A stretch of 64,000 nt of DNA from DAOTXR01 sp034435375. Lineage in GTDB: Bacteria; Chloroflexota; Anaerolineae; Aggregatilineales; UBA3940. The stretch lies in assembly GCA_034435375.1 (NCBI GenBank), contig DAOTXR010000044.1, positions 1 through 64,000 on the forward strand, read 5' to 3'. The position numbers and the translations under genes are program-made. The notes beneath the pieces were generated by a model that was not told the DNA's origin, searched no databases, and saw nothing but the letters and a program-made list of their open reading frames with translations. Of this stretch, positions 47,569 through 56,682 are shown piece after piece; within the stretch, counting starts at the first letter, position 1, and every line of letters starts with the position of its first letter.

Positions 47569-47931
47569 ATGATGACCCCTTCCAGACCCACGCCGCTGCG
47601 TCCGATAGATATTGTCCTTGACCGCCAGGCACACGAGCTGCGTATCACCTGGCAGGATGAGCACACAAGTACCTATCCGCTCGACGCACTGCGCGAGGCC
47701 TGTCCATGCGCTGTATGCCGAGGCGGCCACGAGGCTGTAGGGCTACCTCCTGACCCCGATCTGATCGAACTTCAGCCAGTCCGCTCATACACCGTGAAAG
47801 ATGTCCAACTTGTCGGCAACTATGCGCTTCAGGTATGGTGGAGTGATGGGCACAACGCTGGCATCTACGCATGGGAGTATCTGCGCCGGATATGCCCCTG
47901 CCCAGCTTGCCGTCCTGCGAAACCAGGCTAG
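47569..47931 (+). CDS. DUF971-family protein (GBBH-like N-terminal domain)
   Basis: A 120-residue single-domain protein. The family pattern is visible: LDRQAHELRITWQDEHTSTYPLDALREACPCAVC (by position about 14-47) and YALQVWWSDGHNAGIYAWEYLRRICPCPAC (about 84-113). In eukaryotes this fold is the N-terminal domain of gamma-butyrobetaine hydroxylase, where a zinc site is formed; here the Cys pairs CPCAVC and CPCPAC could bind metal. Bacterial members are often near Fe-S or apbC-like genes, which are not seen here. ATG 47569 or 47572; GAGAGG lies upstream. Confidence 0.82.
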   Translation: MMTPSRPTPLRPIDIVLDRQAHELRITWQDEHTSTYPLDALREACPCAVCRGGHEAVGLPPDPDLIELQPVRSYTVKDVQLVGNYALQVWWSDGHNAGIYAWEYLRRICPCPACRPAKPG

Positions 47932-48087
47932 GTGCGGCCGTCTGGCCTGTCGATCCGCTGTATCCAAGGGGCTAGACAGCTCGTCGACCACCGATTGAGG
48001 CGTATCCTCTGCATGCTCCCATGCTACCCACGATGAGGTATAGGGACTGAGTCAGAGACAGTCCAGGTTGGGGACAGCAATCTTCAC

Positions 48088-48116
48088 TTGCTAGGCCAGA
48101 ACGTGCGTGCTATCCT
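48088..48116 (+). promoter_or_regulatory. Promoter of the nurA-herA operon
   Basis: TTGCTA (48088-48093), a 17-base spacer, and TATCCT (48111-48116), about 42 bases before GTG 48158. Confidence 0.5.
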
Positions 48117-48157
48117 GATGAGAGTATCAGAGTCGACTGGTCAAGGAGCGAAGGAAT

Positions 48158-49375
48158 GTGTTGGAGTTTCACAAACTGACCGGTCAGGTTGATCGCATGG
48201 GCGAGGCGCTGGCCTACCAGGAGGAAGAGATCGGGGACAAGGTCGATCTGGCCCTCCAGATTCTCGCAGCCTACGCCGATCAGTCCTACCTAGCCTACAT
48301 CCAGCAACGTGTCCAGGATGCCGTGGACAGAGATGCAGGTTATCGTGGGGCGCGTCCTCTTGATGAGCCAATGATGGCTACCTATCTCCCTGCCCCACTA
48401 CCCGAATCGGCAACGATTGTAGCCACTGATGGTTCGCAGATTCCACCCGATACCCATGGCGTGGCGCTGTATTACCTGATCAACACTGGAACAATCATCG
48501 TCCAGCATGGCAGCGGCGAACCACCTCAGGTGCTCAGCGAGCCTTCCTTGTTTTACGAGAAAGGGTATATGTATACCCAGGATCGAGGGCTGATTACTCC
48601 TGGCACGGTGGCTGCTCGCCGCACTGTTCTGGAAATGGCCACGCTGGCTGAGCATGCTTGGCACCAGCGCGGTCAGGCACGGCCTTTGCTGGCCTTGTTG
48701 GATGATCCGCTGCTTCTCATCGGCATGGGCAATGAGGTGCCGGAGCGCGATCAGTTGCGGCGTACGTACTTCAGCGCTATGACGCGCCTGCTCGAGATCG
48801 AGGCCGGGCTGGCGGGCTACACCGACCGACCTCGCAGCCGCTACGTGGTTGGTCTGCTTCATCTGCTCGATGTGCGCGAAGAGGAAGTCTCGCGGGCTGT
48901 GCTGGCCGATGATGGACGGCTCGAAGGGCTGTCGGATGTACAGCTGTTCCGGAAGCTGCTCGGTCCGTCGGAACGGACGGCGCTTTTTGTGCAGATGTCG
49001 CCTTTGAACAAAGAGTTTCGCTATAGCGCCGGAGAAACCCACGAGATCGCGTTCTTCTACCTCAACGTGGCAGGCATTGGCGAACCTCCCAAGCTAGCAC
49101 GTGTTGAAGTGCCTATGTGGGTGGCGCAGGATCGCCGGCTTGTAGCTGAGATGCAGGCTCTGATCTATCACCAATCACAGCAACTACAGTCACGTTATCC
49201 CTACGTACTGACTCGCGCCCACGAGCTGGCGATTGTCAAGCATGACGAGATTAGCCAGTTAAATATGATGATTCAGGTCACGCTCAGCCGTTATGGCCTT
49301 GAGTCCGAAAAGAGTCAGAAGCAGGCTAGTAAAGACGCAGTCAGCGGCGCTCGGTCGCGGTTTGACTTAAGATAG
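48158..49375 (+). CDS. nurA: NurA-domain nuclease
   Basis: A 405-residue NurA-family protein, a 5'-3' exo/endonuclease that resects DNA ends with HerA. The metal motif IVATDGSQIPPD (Asp91) is at the start of the RNase H-like NurA domain, LLALLDDPLLLIG (about 197-209) fits the second acidic motif, and the C-terminal block with RAHELAIVKHDEISQL (by position about 366-381) supplies the last acid. The N-terminal 80 residues are helical. GTG 48158 is chosen with AAGGA just upstream. It lies 38 bases before a small gene that is followed by herA, so the three form an operon. Confidence 0.85.
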   Translation: MLEFHKLTGQVDRMGEALAYQEEEIGDKVDLALQILAAYADQSYLAYIQQRVQDAVDRDAGYRGARPLDEPMMATYLPAPLPESATIVATDGSQIPPDTHGVALYYLINTGTIIVQHGSGEPPQVLSEPSLFYEKGYMYTQDRGLITPGTVAARRTVLEMATLAEHAWHQRGQARPLLALLDDPLLLIGMGNEVPERDQLRRTYFSAMTRLLEIEAGLAGYTDRPRSRYVVGLLHLLDVREEEVSRAVLADDGRLEGLSDVQLFRKLLGPSERTALFVQMSPLNKEFRYSAGETHEIAFFYLNVAGIGEPPKLARVEVPMWVAQDRRLVAEMQALIYHQSQQLQSRYPYVLTRAHELAIVKHDEISQLNMMIQVTLSRYGLESEKSQKQASKDAVSGARSRFDLR

Positions 49376-49413
49376 AATCTGTGAATGGTTAGAAGAATTA
49401 ACGAGGAAAGTCA

Positions 49414-50028
49414 ATGGCAACTGAGTGGGACCAACCGATCGGTCATGTGCTGAGAGCCAGCACGGTTGGCTTCTCTGCTGGGGCGCAGGTCACCCAAATT
49501 GAAGGCCCAGCTTTTGGCATGGTTGTTCGGGCTCAGCCCAGGCTGGACTCGCGCGATGTGGTCTACGGACTGTTGTATGACATTCACATCGACGACGATC
49601 CACTGGTGCGTCAGCTGGTGTTGGCCGACGCAGTCAGTGAGGAGACAGTGCGCGATCAACGGCACCACCGCATTGTGCCGCTGGAGATGAGTGTGCTCGC
49701 CATAGGTTATCGTACCTATGACGGCGTTGTACGCCATATGCTACCGCCGCGCCCGCCACTCAGTCTCGACCCGGTATTCTTGTGCACCGCTGAGGAAACC
49801 CGCGAGATCACCAGCAGGTTCGACTACTTCCGCGTGGTGCTGGGTGCATCGCAGGTCCCCGGTGAGCAATTGTTAGCCGCCAATTTGATGATCGCTGCCC
49901 GAACGCGGCCCGAAAGCGAGCAGTATTCTTTTCTGGTCGAAGCTGGCCGCGAGGCTGCACGCCTGCTTGGCGGTGACCTGGCGCGATTGGATTATCTGCT
50001 CAAGCTGATCTATCCAACTCGGCAGTGA
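49414..50028 (+). CDS. Uncharacterised protein encoded between NurA and HerA
   Basis: A 204-residue soluble protein. The N-terminal part (about 8-75), with GHVLRASTVGFSAGAQ and AFGMVVRAQPRLDSRDVVYGLLYDI (by position), resembles the HAS-barrel (HerA/ATP-synthase-like beta barrel) found at the start of HerA-type ATPases. The C-terminal half (about 125-204) is helical with no enzyme motif. It ends nine bases before herA, so its product probably joins the HerA-NurA complex, perhaps as an adaptor or regulator. No function is established that I know of; the family call rests on pattern and context. Confidence 0.65.
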   Translation: MATEWDQPIGHVLRASTVGFSAGAQVTQIEGPAFGMVVRAQPRLDSRDVVYGLLYDIHIDDDPLVRQLVLADAVSEETVRDQRHHRIVPLEMSVLAIGYRTYDGVVRHMLPPRPPLSLDPVFLCTAEETREITSRFDYFRVVLGASQVPGEQLLAANLMIAARTRPESEQYSFLVEAGREAARLLGGDLARLDYLLKLIYPTRQ

Positions 50029-50037
50029 AGGATGTGA

Positions 50038-51711
50038 ATGATGGCCAGACGAACAAAGAGTGAGTTGGATGAGTACTTTGGCGTTCGGGCGCCGCGCCTG
50101 GGTGTGGTCACTGGCGGATCGCTGAGTCGTGGACTGGACGTCAGGCTCGAAGCCGAAACAGAGATTGAGGAGCTGGCTGTTGGGCGCTACGTGGTGGTGC
50201 ATGGCCGCCGCCGGCGATTTTTCTGCATGATCACTGACATCGGCCTGGGAAATACTAACCCCCAGATCTCGCTGACTCCGCCTGACATCTATGCCAATGA
50301 GTATCTGGGCGATGTGTATAGCGGCACAACAGCCTTCGGCACCATGCACATCGCGCCTATGCTGATTATTGGTGAAGACGGAAGTGTTGAACCGGTACGC
50401 ACGATTCCCCCCCACTTCCAGGAAGTGTGGACTGCAACTGAGCGCGACATCAATGATGTATTCGGTGACGAGGACGCCACTCACTTTAACATTGGCGCAC
50501 CGTTGGAACTGCCTGACACGCAGATCAACGTTGATCTGAGACGGTTGACAGAGCGGTCGGTAGGTGTGTTCGGCAAAAGCGGCACGGGCAAAAGCTATCT
50601 GACGCGCATTTTGCTGGCAGGCATCATCGCGCGCAACGCAGCGGTCAATCTGGTGTTTGACATGCACAACGACTATGGTTGGGAGGTCCTGAATGAGCTG
50701 AATCAGAAGGACAAAGGACTCAAGCAGTTATTCCCTGACCGCCTAGCGATCTTTACACTTGACGACGAGTCGTCACGGCGGCGAGGAGTGCGTCCAGACT
50801 ACGTCGTGACGCTTGCCTACAGCGACATCGAACCAGAGGACCTGGCTGCCCTACGGCAGACCATGGATATCTCAGACACCATGTTAGATGCAGCCTATAC
50901 TCTGCGCCGCCGGATCGGGCAGGGCTGGATCCAATGGCTGTTGACCGCTCAAGCGGAGGATATCGAGGAGCTGCTGAACACGACGACGATCAATGGCGCA
51001 GCACTGACTGCCCTGACACGCCGACTGGAGCGCTTCCGCCGCTTTGACTTCCTCACGCCCCAGGCCGTGGGTGACTCGGTGCAGGCCATTCTCAACCACA
51101 TCGAGCAGGGCGTCAGCGTGATTCTAGAGTTCGGGCGCTATGGCAATGCCCTTGAAGCCTACATCCTGGTGGCCAACTACCTCACTCGCCGCATCCGTGA
51201 GCGCTACGTCAAACGTATCGAATCCTCGCTAGGAGATGAGGCCCAGCAGCCTCCACAGCTGCTGATCACGATCGAAGAAGCGCACAAGTTCCTGGATCCA
51301 CAGATTGCGCGGCAGACGATCTTTGGCACGATTGCCCGCGAGCTGCGCAAGTACAAAGTCACGCTGTTGGTGGTGGACCAGCGGCCTAGTGCGATTGACG
51401 AGGAGGTGATGTCACAGATCGGCACACGAGTGACGGCGCTTCTGGACAACGAGCGCGATATCACGGCGGTGTTGATGGGCGTCAGCGGGGCGCAGGGGCT
51501 GCGTGAGGTGCTGGCGCGGCTCGACACACGTCAGCAGGCTATTGTGCTTGGTCATGCTGTGCCAATGCCGGTTGTGATCAAGACACGGCCTTACGACGGG
51601 GCATTCTACGCGGCTATGGGCGCGCCTCTGAAGGGTACCCAGCTGCGCCAGTCTGCTAAGAAGGGAAGCAAGGCTCTTTACGGCAGTGAGGAGTTTGAGG
51701 GGTTCGGCTAA
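50038..51711 (+). CDS. herA: HerA-family DNA helicase/translocase ATPase
   Basis: A 557-residue hexameric ATPase of the HerA/FtsK class. An N-terminal HAS-barrel (about 15-125) precedes the RecA-like core: Walker A VFGKSGTGKSYL (Walker Lys185), NLVFDMHNDYGWEV (about 205-218), Walker B LLITIEEAHKFLDP (about 414-427), a sensor VVDQRPSAIDEEVMSQIGTR (about 452-471, arginine finger region), and a conserved QAIVLGHAVPMP (about 501-512). It translocates on duplex DNA and stimulates NurA. The bacterial set seen here, without mre11 or rad50 in the window, suggests double-strand-break processing. Confidence 0.9.
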   Translation: MMARRTKSELDEYFGVRAPRLGVVTGGSLSRGLDVRLEAETEIEELAVGRYVVVHGRRRRFFCMITDIGLGNTNPQISLTPPDIYANEYLGDVYSGTTAFGTMHIAPMLIIGEDGSVEPVRTIPPHFQEVWTATERDINDVFGDEDATHFNIGAPLELPDTQINVDLRRLTERSVGVFGKSGTGKSYLTRILLAGIIARNAAVNLVFDMHNDYGWEVLNELNQKDKGLKQLFPDRLAIFTLDDESSRRRGVRPDYVVTLAYSDIEPEDLAALRQTMDISDTMLDAAYTLRRRIGQGWIQWLLTAQAEDIEELLNTTTINGAALTALTRRLERFRRFDFLTPQAVGDSVQAILNHIEQGVSVILEFGRYGNALEAYILVANYLTRRIRERYVKRIESSLGDEAQQPPQLLITIEEAHKFLDPQIARQTIFGTIARELRKYKVTLLVVDQRPSAIDEEVMSQIGTRVTALLDNERDITAVLMGVSGAQGLREVLARLDTRQQAIVLGHAVPMPVVIKTRPYDGAFYAAMGAPLKGTQLRQSAKKGSKALYGSEEFEGFG

Positions 51712-51779
51712 GCGTTGGTCGAACAATGAAGTACAGCTTGCTCTCGTTAAACTCTGGGCGTTGTGTGTGAGGGGGGACA

Positions 51780-52166
51780 ATGGCTACAGAGATCACTGTT
51801 CTTGTGGAGGATCGACCTGGCTCGCTTGCTCAAGTGGGCGAAGTGCTGGGCAGAGCTGGGGTCAACATTGAAGCTATCCTGGTGGCAACCTGCGATGGAA
51901 TCGGCGTGGTCAGGTTCGTGCCTGACAAGCCGGAGGGAGCCATACGCGCCCTGGAGCAGGCCGGTATTCCTAGCTCCAGGCGCGAGGTGCTGGTGGTCAA
52001 TGTGCTGAACGAGCCTGGAGCACTGGGTGATGTAGCGCTGGTCATGGCCAGCGCCGGCATCAATATCGACTCGGTCTACGCCACAGCCCATGGCAGGGTA
52101 GTACTCGCTGTAGACGATTTGGCAGGGGCCATGCAAGTTGCACATGGCATGGCTGTGATGGGATAG
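51780..52166 (+). CDS. Tandem ACT-domain protein
   Basis: A 128-residue protein made of two ACT domains (about 4-68 and 70-127): EITVLVEDRPGSLAQVGEVLGRAGVNIEAI (by position 4-33) and VLVVNVLNEPGALGDVALVMASAGINIDS (by position 69-97). Stand-alone ACT pairs bind amino acids or other small ligands and are often regulatory. Ligand unknown. It follows herA by 68 bases and ends at a strong terminator, so it may belong to the same transcript. Confidence 0.82.
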   Translation: MATEITVLVEDRPGSLAQVGEVLGRAGVNIEAILVATCDGIGVVRFVPDKPEGAIRALEQAGIPSSRREVLVVNVLNEPGALGDVALVMASAGINIDSVYATAHGRVVLAVDDLAGAMQVAHGMAVMG

Positions 52167-52182
52167 ACGGGCCACAAAAAGC

Positions 52183-52220
52183 AACAGGGGCGACGCCGAG
52201 TCGCCCCTTGTTCGATTTTT
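52183..52220. terminator. Bidirectional intrinsic terminator
   Basis: AACAGGGGCGAC (52183-52194), loop GCCGA, and GTCGCCCCTTGTT (52200-52212) with one bulge. ATTTTT follows on the forward strand (52215-52220), and AAAAAG (52176-52181) gives a T-tract on the reverse strand. It lies between converging genes. Confidence 0.85.
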
Positions 52221-52222
52221 AG

Positions 52223-53278
52223 CTACCTCTCGGCCTGCTGCGCAGCCTGCACGGCAGCACGCTTGCGCTGCCCAACACGCACGCGCCACAGAATGAAGCG
52301 CACAATGCCGTAGATAATGGCTGCGAAGAGCAGCAACCAGGGCAGAACAGCAATTGCAAAGAAGATCAGGAAGTCGCCAAAATCTCGAGCCGAGTCTACC
52401 AGCGAGTCAAAAGCTTGGCGCACGGTCTCAGCGGGGCGCCAACGTGTGTCTACTGGCTGGCTGAGAATGTACGGCTGCAATTGAATGCTGATCAGCGACA
52501 GACGTGCAGCCTCGGCCAGATACTGCATTTGTCCTTTCATGGACTCAAGCTCTGCTTCACGATAGGTCAACTGCTGCTCGGCCATCAGTACATCTTCAGT
52601 CGTCTCGGCGCCTTGCATCAGCTCCATCAGCCGGTCACGGGCAGCTTCTAGGGCCTGCGTGCGAGCCTGCAAGTCCACATATTGCGCAGTGACGTCCTCC
52701 GCCGATGTGCTGATCGACGGATTGGTGCCCGCGACGGCCAAAGCCTCAATGGTACTCATGACCTCATCGAAGCGAGTGGCAGGCACGCGGATGGTCATGT
52801 CAATGTAGGGAGAGCTGCCAGGTGAGCCACCATACTCGTTGCTGGTCACCACGAATGCGCCCTCGCCGGCCATCTGTGCCACCATTTGCTCGATGGCGCT
52901 CTGGGCAGCGCGGGTGTCTTCCACCTGGATCGAGATATTGCCGGTTCGGATGATCAGGCGCTCGACCTGCTGGCTCTGTTGAACGCCGGTGTTGATCGTA
53001 CTAGTGTCAGCCGCGCCGTACACAGCTTGCCTTTCCGCGGCAGGAGCTTCGACATAGGCCGCCGTCGGTGCCGCCGGCAAGGCTGCCGGGGCGCCCCCTC
53101 CACCCACGCCATAGTACTCTGCTTCCTGGGCATAGTCGTAGCCCGCTGAGCTGACGATGTTGCTATAAGAACGGCCAATGCGTGGGCCGAGCACCGCCAA
53201 GCCGATTACACCGCATATCACTAACGCAGCCAGACAGATTCCTCCCACAATGAGACCTGTTTTCAGTTTGGGCGACAT
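52223..53278 (-). CDS. DUF4349-family membrane protein
   Basis: A 351-residue envelope protein. It has an N-terminal membrane helix (about 9-32), a low-complexity Ala/Pro/Gly stretch (about 45-75), then the DUF4349 core (about 105-315), starting ERLIIRTGNISIQVED and including DMTIRVPATRFDEVMSTIEAL, a coiled coil YVDLQARTQALEAARDRLMELM and REAELESMKGQMQYLAEAARLSLISIQL (all by position). A C-terminal helix (about 305-330) and a basic tail end it. The family is unassigned; such proteins are surface-exposed. ATG 53278 has AGGAGG upstream; a longer frame to 53536 overlaps the divergent gene and is rejected. Confidence 0.82.
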   Translation of the reverse strand: MSPKLKTGLIVGGICLAALVICGVIGLAVLGPRIGRSYSNIVSSAGYDYAQEAEYYGVGGGGAPAALPAAPTAAYVEAPAAERQAVYGAADTSTINTGVQQSQQVERLIIRTGNISIQVEDTRAAQSAIEQMVAQMAGEGAFVVTSNEYGGSPGSSPYIDMTIRVPATRFDEVMSTIEALAVAGTNPSISTSAEDVTAQYVDLQARTQALEAARDRLMELMQGAETTEDVLMAEQQLTYREAELESMKGQMQYLAEAARLSLISIQLQPYILSQPVDTRWRPAETVRQAFDSLVDSARDFGDFLIFFAIAVLPWLLLFAAIIYGIVRFILWRVRVGQRKRAAVQAAQQAER

Positions 53279-53482
53279 GTTTTCTATCCTCCTCATCTTT
53301 GCAACGATTGTAATCCTAAGACGCTTAAAACATCTGGTGGGTTCCTTTCGGCATGAGACTTGGCTCGATTGTACACCTAGATCGAGCATCACACGCAACT
53401 GGAAACATAGCGGGTTGGCAGGACTGCCAAGCCAGGGTACGCTTGCCGATATCAAAACCTCACAGTTGAGCAGGGTTGACTG

Positions 53483-54253
53483 ATGGCAGATGAATCGATC
53501 ATAGGCGTTGGTATGTGCCTCGATCTGCTGGTGCAAGCAGGTAGCCTCCTGTTGGAGAACGGCGCAGCAACCTACCGCGTTGAGGAGACCATGCTGATGC
53601 TAGGTGAAGCGCTTGGCCTCCCCTCTGTTGATGTGGTGGCCACCCCGACCGGTTTTATGCTCCAGGCGGGCGGCCCAGCGAGCACAACCACGCGGGTGCA
53701 CCGCGTGACGCGACAGGGAGTCAACATGTATCGGCTGGCCGCTATTAACCGTCTCTCGCGGGACGCCTCTGCTGGAATGTTGTCTCCGGCTCAGATCGCG
53801 GCGCGTCTTGAATACATCAGGTCGCAACGTTCACCATACCCCGCGTGGCTGGTGGTCAATGGAGTGGCGGTGGCCTGCGGTGCAATGTGCATGTTGCTTG
53901 GCGGCGGCTGGCGGGAGACTGGCGCGGCAATGCTCGGTGCACTCATGGCGATGCTCGTCCGTATGCGGCTGCGATCTGAGCGCTTGCTTCCGCTGATGGT
54001 AACCGTCGTGGTGGCATTTGTGGCGACTGCGACGAGCTGGTTGGGATGCCGGGCGTTGACCTGCATGTCATCTGAGCTGGCCGAAATTGCTGCTGTGCTG
54101 CAACTCGTGCCTGGTGTCGCGCTGGTGACGGCGATCATCGACCTGGCTACGGGTGACATTCAGTCAGGTGTGATCCGTGGTGCTTATGCCGTGTTACTGA
54201 CCATCGGCATCGCACTAGGAATGTTGCTGTTTCTGGCGTGGGGGATACGTTGA
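53483..54253 (+). CDS. ThrE-type threonine/serine exporter, N-terminal-half protein (DUF1212)
   Basis: A 256-residue membrane protein. The soluble N-terminal region (about 1-115) has the family signature QAGSLLLENGAATYRVEETM (by position 17-36) and the ATPTGFMLQ block; five membrane helices follow from about 118. With the next gene it makes up a split ThrE exporter, in which the long subunit carries the amphipathic start and the short one supplies the remaining helices. Natural substrates in characterised members are threonine and serine, or dicarboxylates. It overlaps the next gene by one base (TGATG). Confidence 0.85.
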   Translation: MADESIIGVGMCLDLLVQAGSLLLENGAATYRVEETMLMLGEALGLPSVDVVATPTGFMLQAGGPASTTTRVHRVTRQGVNMYRLAAINRLSRDASAGMLSPAQIAARLEYIRSQRSPYPAWLVVNGVAVACGAMCMLLGGGWRETGAAMLGALMAMLVRMRLRSERLLPLMVTVVVAFVATATSWLGCRALTCMSSELAEIAAVLQLVPGVALVTAIIDLATGDIQSGVIRGAYAVLLTIGIALGMLLFLAWGIR

Positions 54254-54705
54254 TGACTGTGATCGTCCCGTACCTGAAGGAGTTCGGATTGGCGCTCGTG
54301 GCGACGCTGGGGTTTGGGCTGCTGTTCAACGTGCCACCCCGGATGCTGCTCGCCTGTGGTTTGGTGGGTGCCGTCGGTCGGACGGTGCGTCTACTGGCTG
54401 TTGATCTGGGCGCAAATATGGTGGGCGGCACGTACATCGGAGCACTGGCTATTGCAGCTACGGGCTACGGGCTAGCCAGAGCCTACCACGTGCCGCGCAT
54501 GATCTTCACCGTCACAGGTGTTATTCCCATGGTGCCAGGTGTCCCAGCCTTTAGCTCCATGCTGGAGTTCACAGCAGGTAACGTTGAGGCAGGATTGGTA
54601 GATGCGGTTCAGGCAGTGCTCATTGCAGGCGCACTCGCTTTGGGGCTGACTACTGTGCGCGTTATCTCTCGATCGCCAAACCGGTTGCGTTCAGGAAGCG
54701 GCTGA
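54253..54705 (+). CDS. ThrE-type exporter, C-terminal-half protein (DUF3815)
   Basis: A 150-residue membrane protein with about four or five helices. Family features are GFGLLFNVPPRMLLACGLVGAVGR (by position 21-44) and ITGVIPMVPGVPAFSSML-like VTGVIPMVPGVPAFSSM (by position 91-107). It is the small partner of the upstream ThrE half and starts at ATG 54253, overlapping that gene's stop by one base, so production of the two is coupled. Confidence 0.85.
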   Translation: MTVIVPYLKEFGLALVATLGFGLLFNVPPRMLLACGLVGAVGRTVRLLAVDLGANMVGGTYIGALAIAATGYGLARAYHVPRMIFTVTGVIPMVPGVPAFSSMLEFTAGNVEAGLVDAVQAVLIAGALALGLTTVRVISRSPNRLRSGSG

Positions 54706-54770
54706 GGCGATTCTGTCGCACGAGAACAGGCTGAACGATACAATCTGAGCTTCAAAAGAGAGGGTGACAT

Positions 54771-55787
54771 ATGATGGAGACCATCACTGTGCTGGTGACG
54801 ATGCCCTTCCCGCCTCACCTGATCGCGCGGCTGACGGAGGTATCGCCCCGTCTGAAAATTGTCCAGCATGAGATCAAAAGTGCAGATGCAATTCCGGCTG
54901 TGGCCAGGCAGGCTGATGTGTTATACACCTCACGTTTTCTGCCGGAGCCTGGTCCTGATCTGCGCCTGCGGTGGGTTCAACTTCACTCGGCTGGGATTGA
55001 TCATCTGCTCGATCATCCACTCTATACGGATAGCGACGTTATCTTCACGACTGTCAGCGGCATCCACTCGATCCCGGTTGCTGAGTACGTGCTGGCAATG
55101 CTACTTGCTTTTTCCCACCGGCTTCCGCGTATGTTCGAGGACAAAGCCAGCGCTGTGTGGCCTTCTGACCGCTGGGGGCGCTATCTTCCTCATGAGCTGC
55201 GGGGAGCAACACTCGGACTTGTCGGCTATGGAAGCATTGGACGAGAGGTTGCCAGGCTGGCCAGCCACTTTGGAATGACGATCCTGGCTGTGAAACGCGA
55301 CCCGCGACACTTGACGGACGATACTTTTCTGATCCCCGGCACAGGCGATCCACTGGCTGAGATCCCGGAGCGCATTTATCCGGTGCAGGCGCTTCACTCG
55401 TTTCTGGGCGAGTGTGACTATGTGGTCCTCACTGCACCGCTGACAGGTGAGACACATCACCTGATTGATGCGGCAGCCCTGGCAGCGATGAGACCCACCG
55501 CGTTCCTGGTGAATGTGTCGCGTGGCAAACTGATCGACGAGGCTGCCCTGATCGGGGCGCTGGAGAAGGGAACAATTGCCGGGGCGGCACTGGATGTGTA
55601 CAGTGTCGAACCGTTGCCCGCCGATAGCCCGCTGTGGAGAATGCCCAACGTGATTCTTAGCCCGCACGTGTCAGGCTTCACGCCCTACTACGACGATCGA
55701 GCAACGGACCTGTTCGCCGAGAATCTGCGTCGTTTCGTGATGGGAGAGCCACTGCTTAACGCGGTGGATCGAACACGGGGTTACTGA
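54771..55787 (+). CDS. D-2-hydroxyacid dehydrogenase family protein
   Basis: A 338-residue NAD(P)-dependent oxidoreductase. The nucleotide loop is LGLVGYGSIGREVARLA (about 143-159). The catalytic triad is Arg in NVSRGKLIDE (about 247-256), Glu in DVYSVEPLP (about 276-284) and His in ILSPHVSGFTPYY (about 296-308). The N-terminal substrate domain includes LHSAGIDHLLDHPLY. The family reduces 2-oxoacids to D-2-hydroxyacids or the reverse; the His-Glu pair is intact. An insertion at about 180-205 before YPVQALHSFL is slightly longer than usual. Substrate not predictable. RBS GAGAGGGTGACAT precedes ATG 54771. Confidence 0.87.
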   Translation: MMETITVLVTMPFPPHLIARLTEVSPRLKIVQHEIKSADAIPAVARQADVLYTSRFLPEPGPDLRLRWVQLHSAGIDHLLDHPLYTDSDVIFTTVSGIHSIPVAEYVLAMLLAFSHRLPRMFEDKASAVWPSDRWGRYLPHELRGATLGLVGYGSIGREVARLASHFGMTILAVKRDPRHLTDDTFLIPGTGDPLAEIPERIYPVQALHSFLGECDYVVLTAPLTGETHHLIDAAALAAMRPTAFLVNVSRGKLIDEAALIGALEKGTIAGAALDVYSVEPLPADSPLWRMPNVILSPHVSGFTPYYDDRATDLFAENLRRFVMGEPLLNAVDRTRGY

Positions 55788-55849
55788 TCACACAGAGAGC
55801 TTGTCGCCCAGGGAGAGGCGGGGACAACCTGTGGAAGCGTCCCTTGCAC

Positions 55850-56653
55850 TTAGGCAGGGGCGCGCTCCGCCAAGCTGGCCACGTAAGCATCGAACTGCCC
55901 GGCATGGCAGGCTTCGATGTAGTGCAATATCTCACCACCCGCAATGGGGTACCGTGGATAACAAGACGTGGGCCAAGCGCCGCGCGGGGCATGAACCACG
56001 GCGCTGACAAGCGCCCCAGAGATGTCTACCCGTTGCTCGAATTCCTCGACGATCTCCTCTGCCGTGATGACCACACATTTTGCTCCCAAGGCTAGTTCAA
56101 TGTCAGCCGCCAAGTTGCCATTGAGCTGGGCATTGCCGGCGGTGTCAGCCTTGAGAGCATGGATGACAGCCACATCCCACGTAATGGCAGGAAAGGCTAC
56201 CAGATGTTGCCCCGGATTGTATGGATCCTCAATAACCCTCACATCAGGGCGCAGCCTCAAAAGGTCAGTCCCTAGCCAGGCAACTGCCGGCATAAAACTG
56301 ACATTCGCCAAGTGTGCACGGATGCCAAAGGCTAGACTGGCCTCGGTTTCTTCGATGATGCGCAACCTGCCCTGGCCTGCTGCCTGGGTGAACATCGGTG
56401 CTAGACCGAACACCTCCAGGCCGAAGTAGCAGGATCGCACACACGATGCCATCCCTGCGCCAACTAGCAGGTCGCTCTCGTAGCTGGCAGCGAAGCATAG
56501 CAGAGTCAGATTGGCAAGAGGAGGATGCCGGTCAAGAAGCGCACGCACAAACGCCACTGGTCGGCGATAGAGTGTCATGCCGCCTAGAGCAAGTGTATCA
56601 CCTGGTTTGATCAGCCGCGTGGCTTCCTCCATGGTGGTGAGCTTGTTTTCCAT
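55850..56653 (-). CDS. CoA-transferase family I-like protein, subunit A type (IpdA/GctA-like)
   Basis: A 267-residue alpha/beta protein. KLTTMEEATRLIKPGDTLALGGMTLYRRPVAFV (by position 4-36) is the typical start of glutaconate-CoA-transferase A-type subunits, and ITWDVAVIHALKADTAGNAQLNGN (by position about 159-182) matches the conserved WDVA.IH...AD..GN core. No partner gene is adjacent on this strand; the B-type protein is on the other strand at 58647. ATG 56653 has AGAGG six bases upstream and is preferred over ATG 56659. Either a CoA-transferase or an IpdAB-like ring-opening hydrolase is possible. Confidence 0.78.
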   Translation of the reverse strand: MENKLTTMEEATRLIKPGDTLALGGMTLYRRPVAFVRALLDRHPPLANLTLLCFAASYESDLLVGAGMASCVRSCYFGLEVFGLAPMFTQAAGQGRLRIIEETEASLAFGIRAHLANVSFMPAVAWLGTDLLRLRPDVRVIEDPYNPGQHLVAFPAITWDVAVIHALKADTAGNAQLNGNLAADIELALGAKCVVITAEEIVEEFEQRVDISGALVSAVVHAPRGAWPTSCYPRYPIAGGEILHYIEACHAGQFDAYVASLAERAPA

Positions 56654-56682
56654 AGACATCCTCTGGCAGACGGTGTGGAGCA

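Noticed and set aside
55801..55827. Inverted TTGTC/GGACAA repeat between two converging genes, considered as a terminator.
   Set aside because: The stem is interrupted and has no T-tract, so I could not support it as a terminator.
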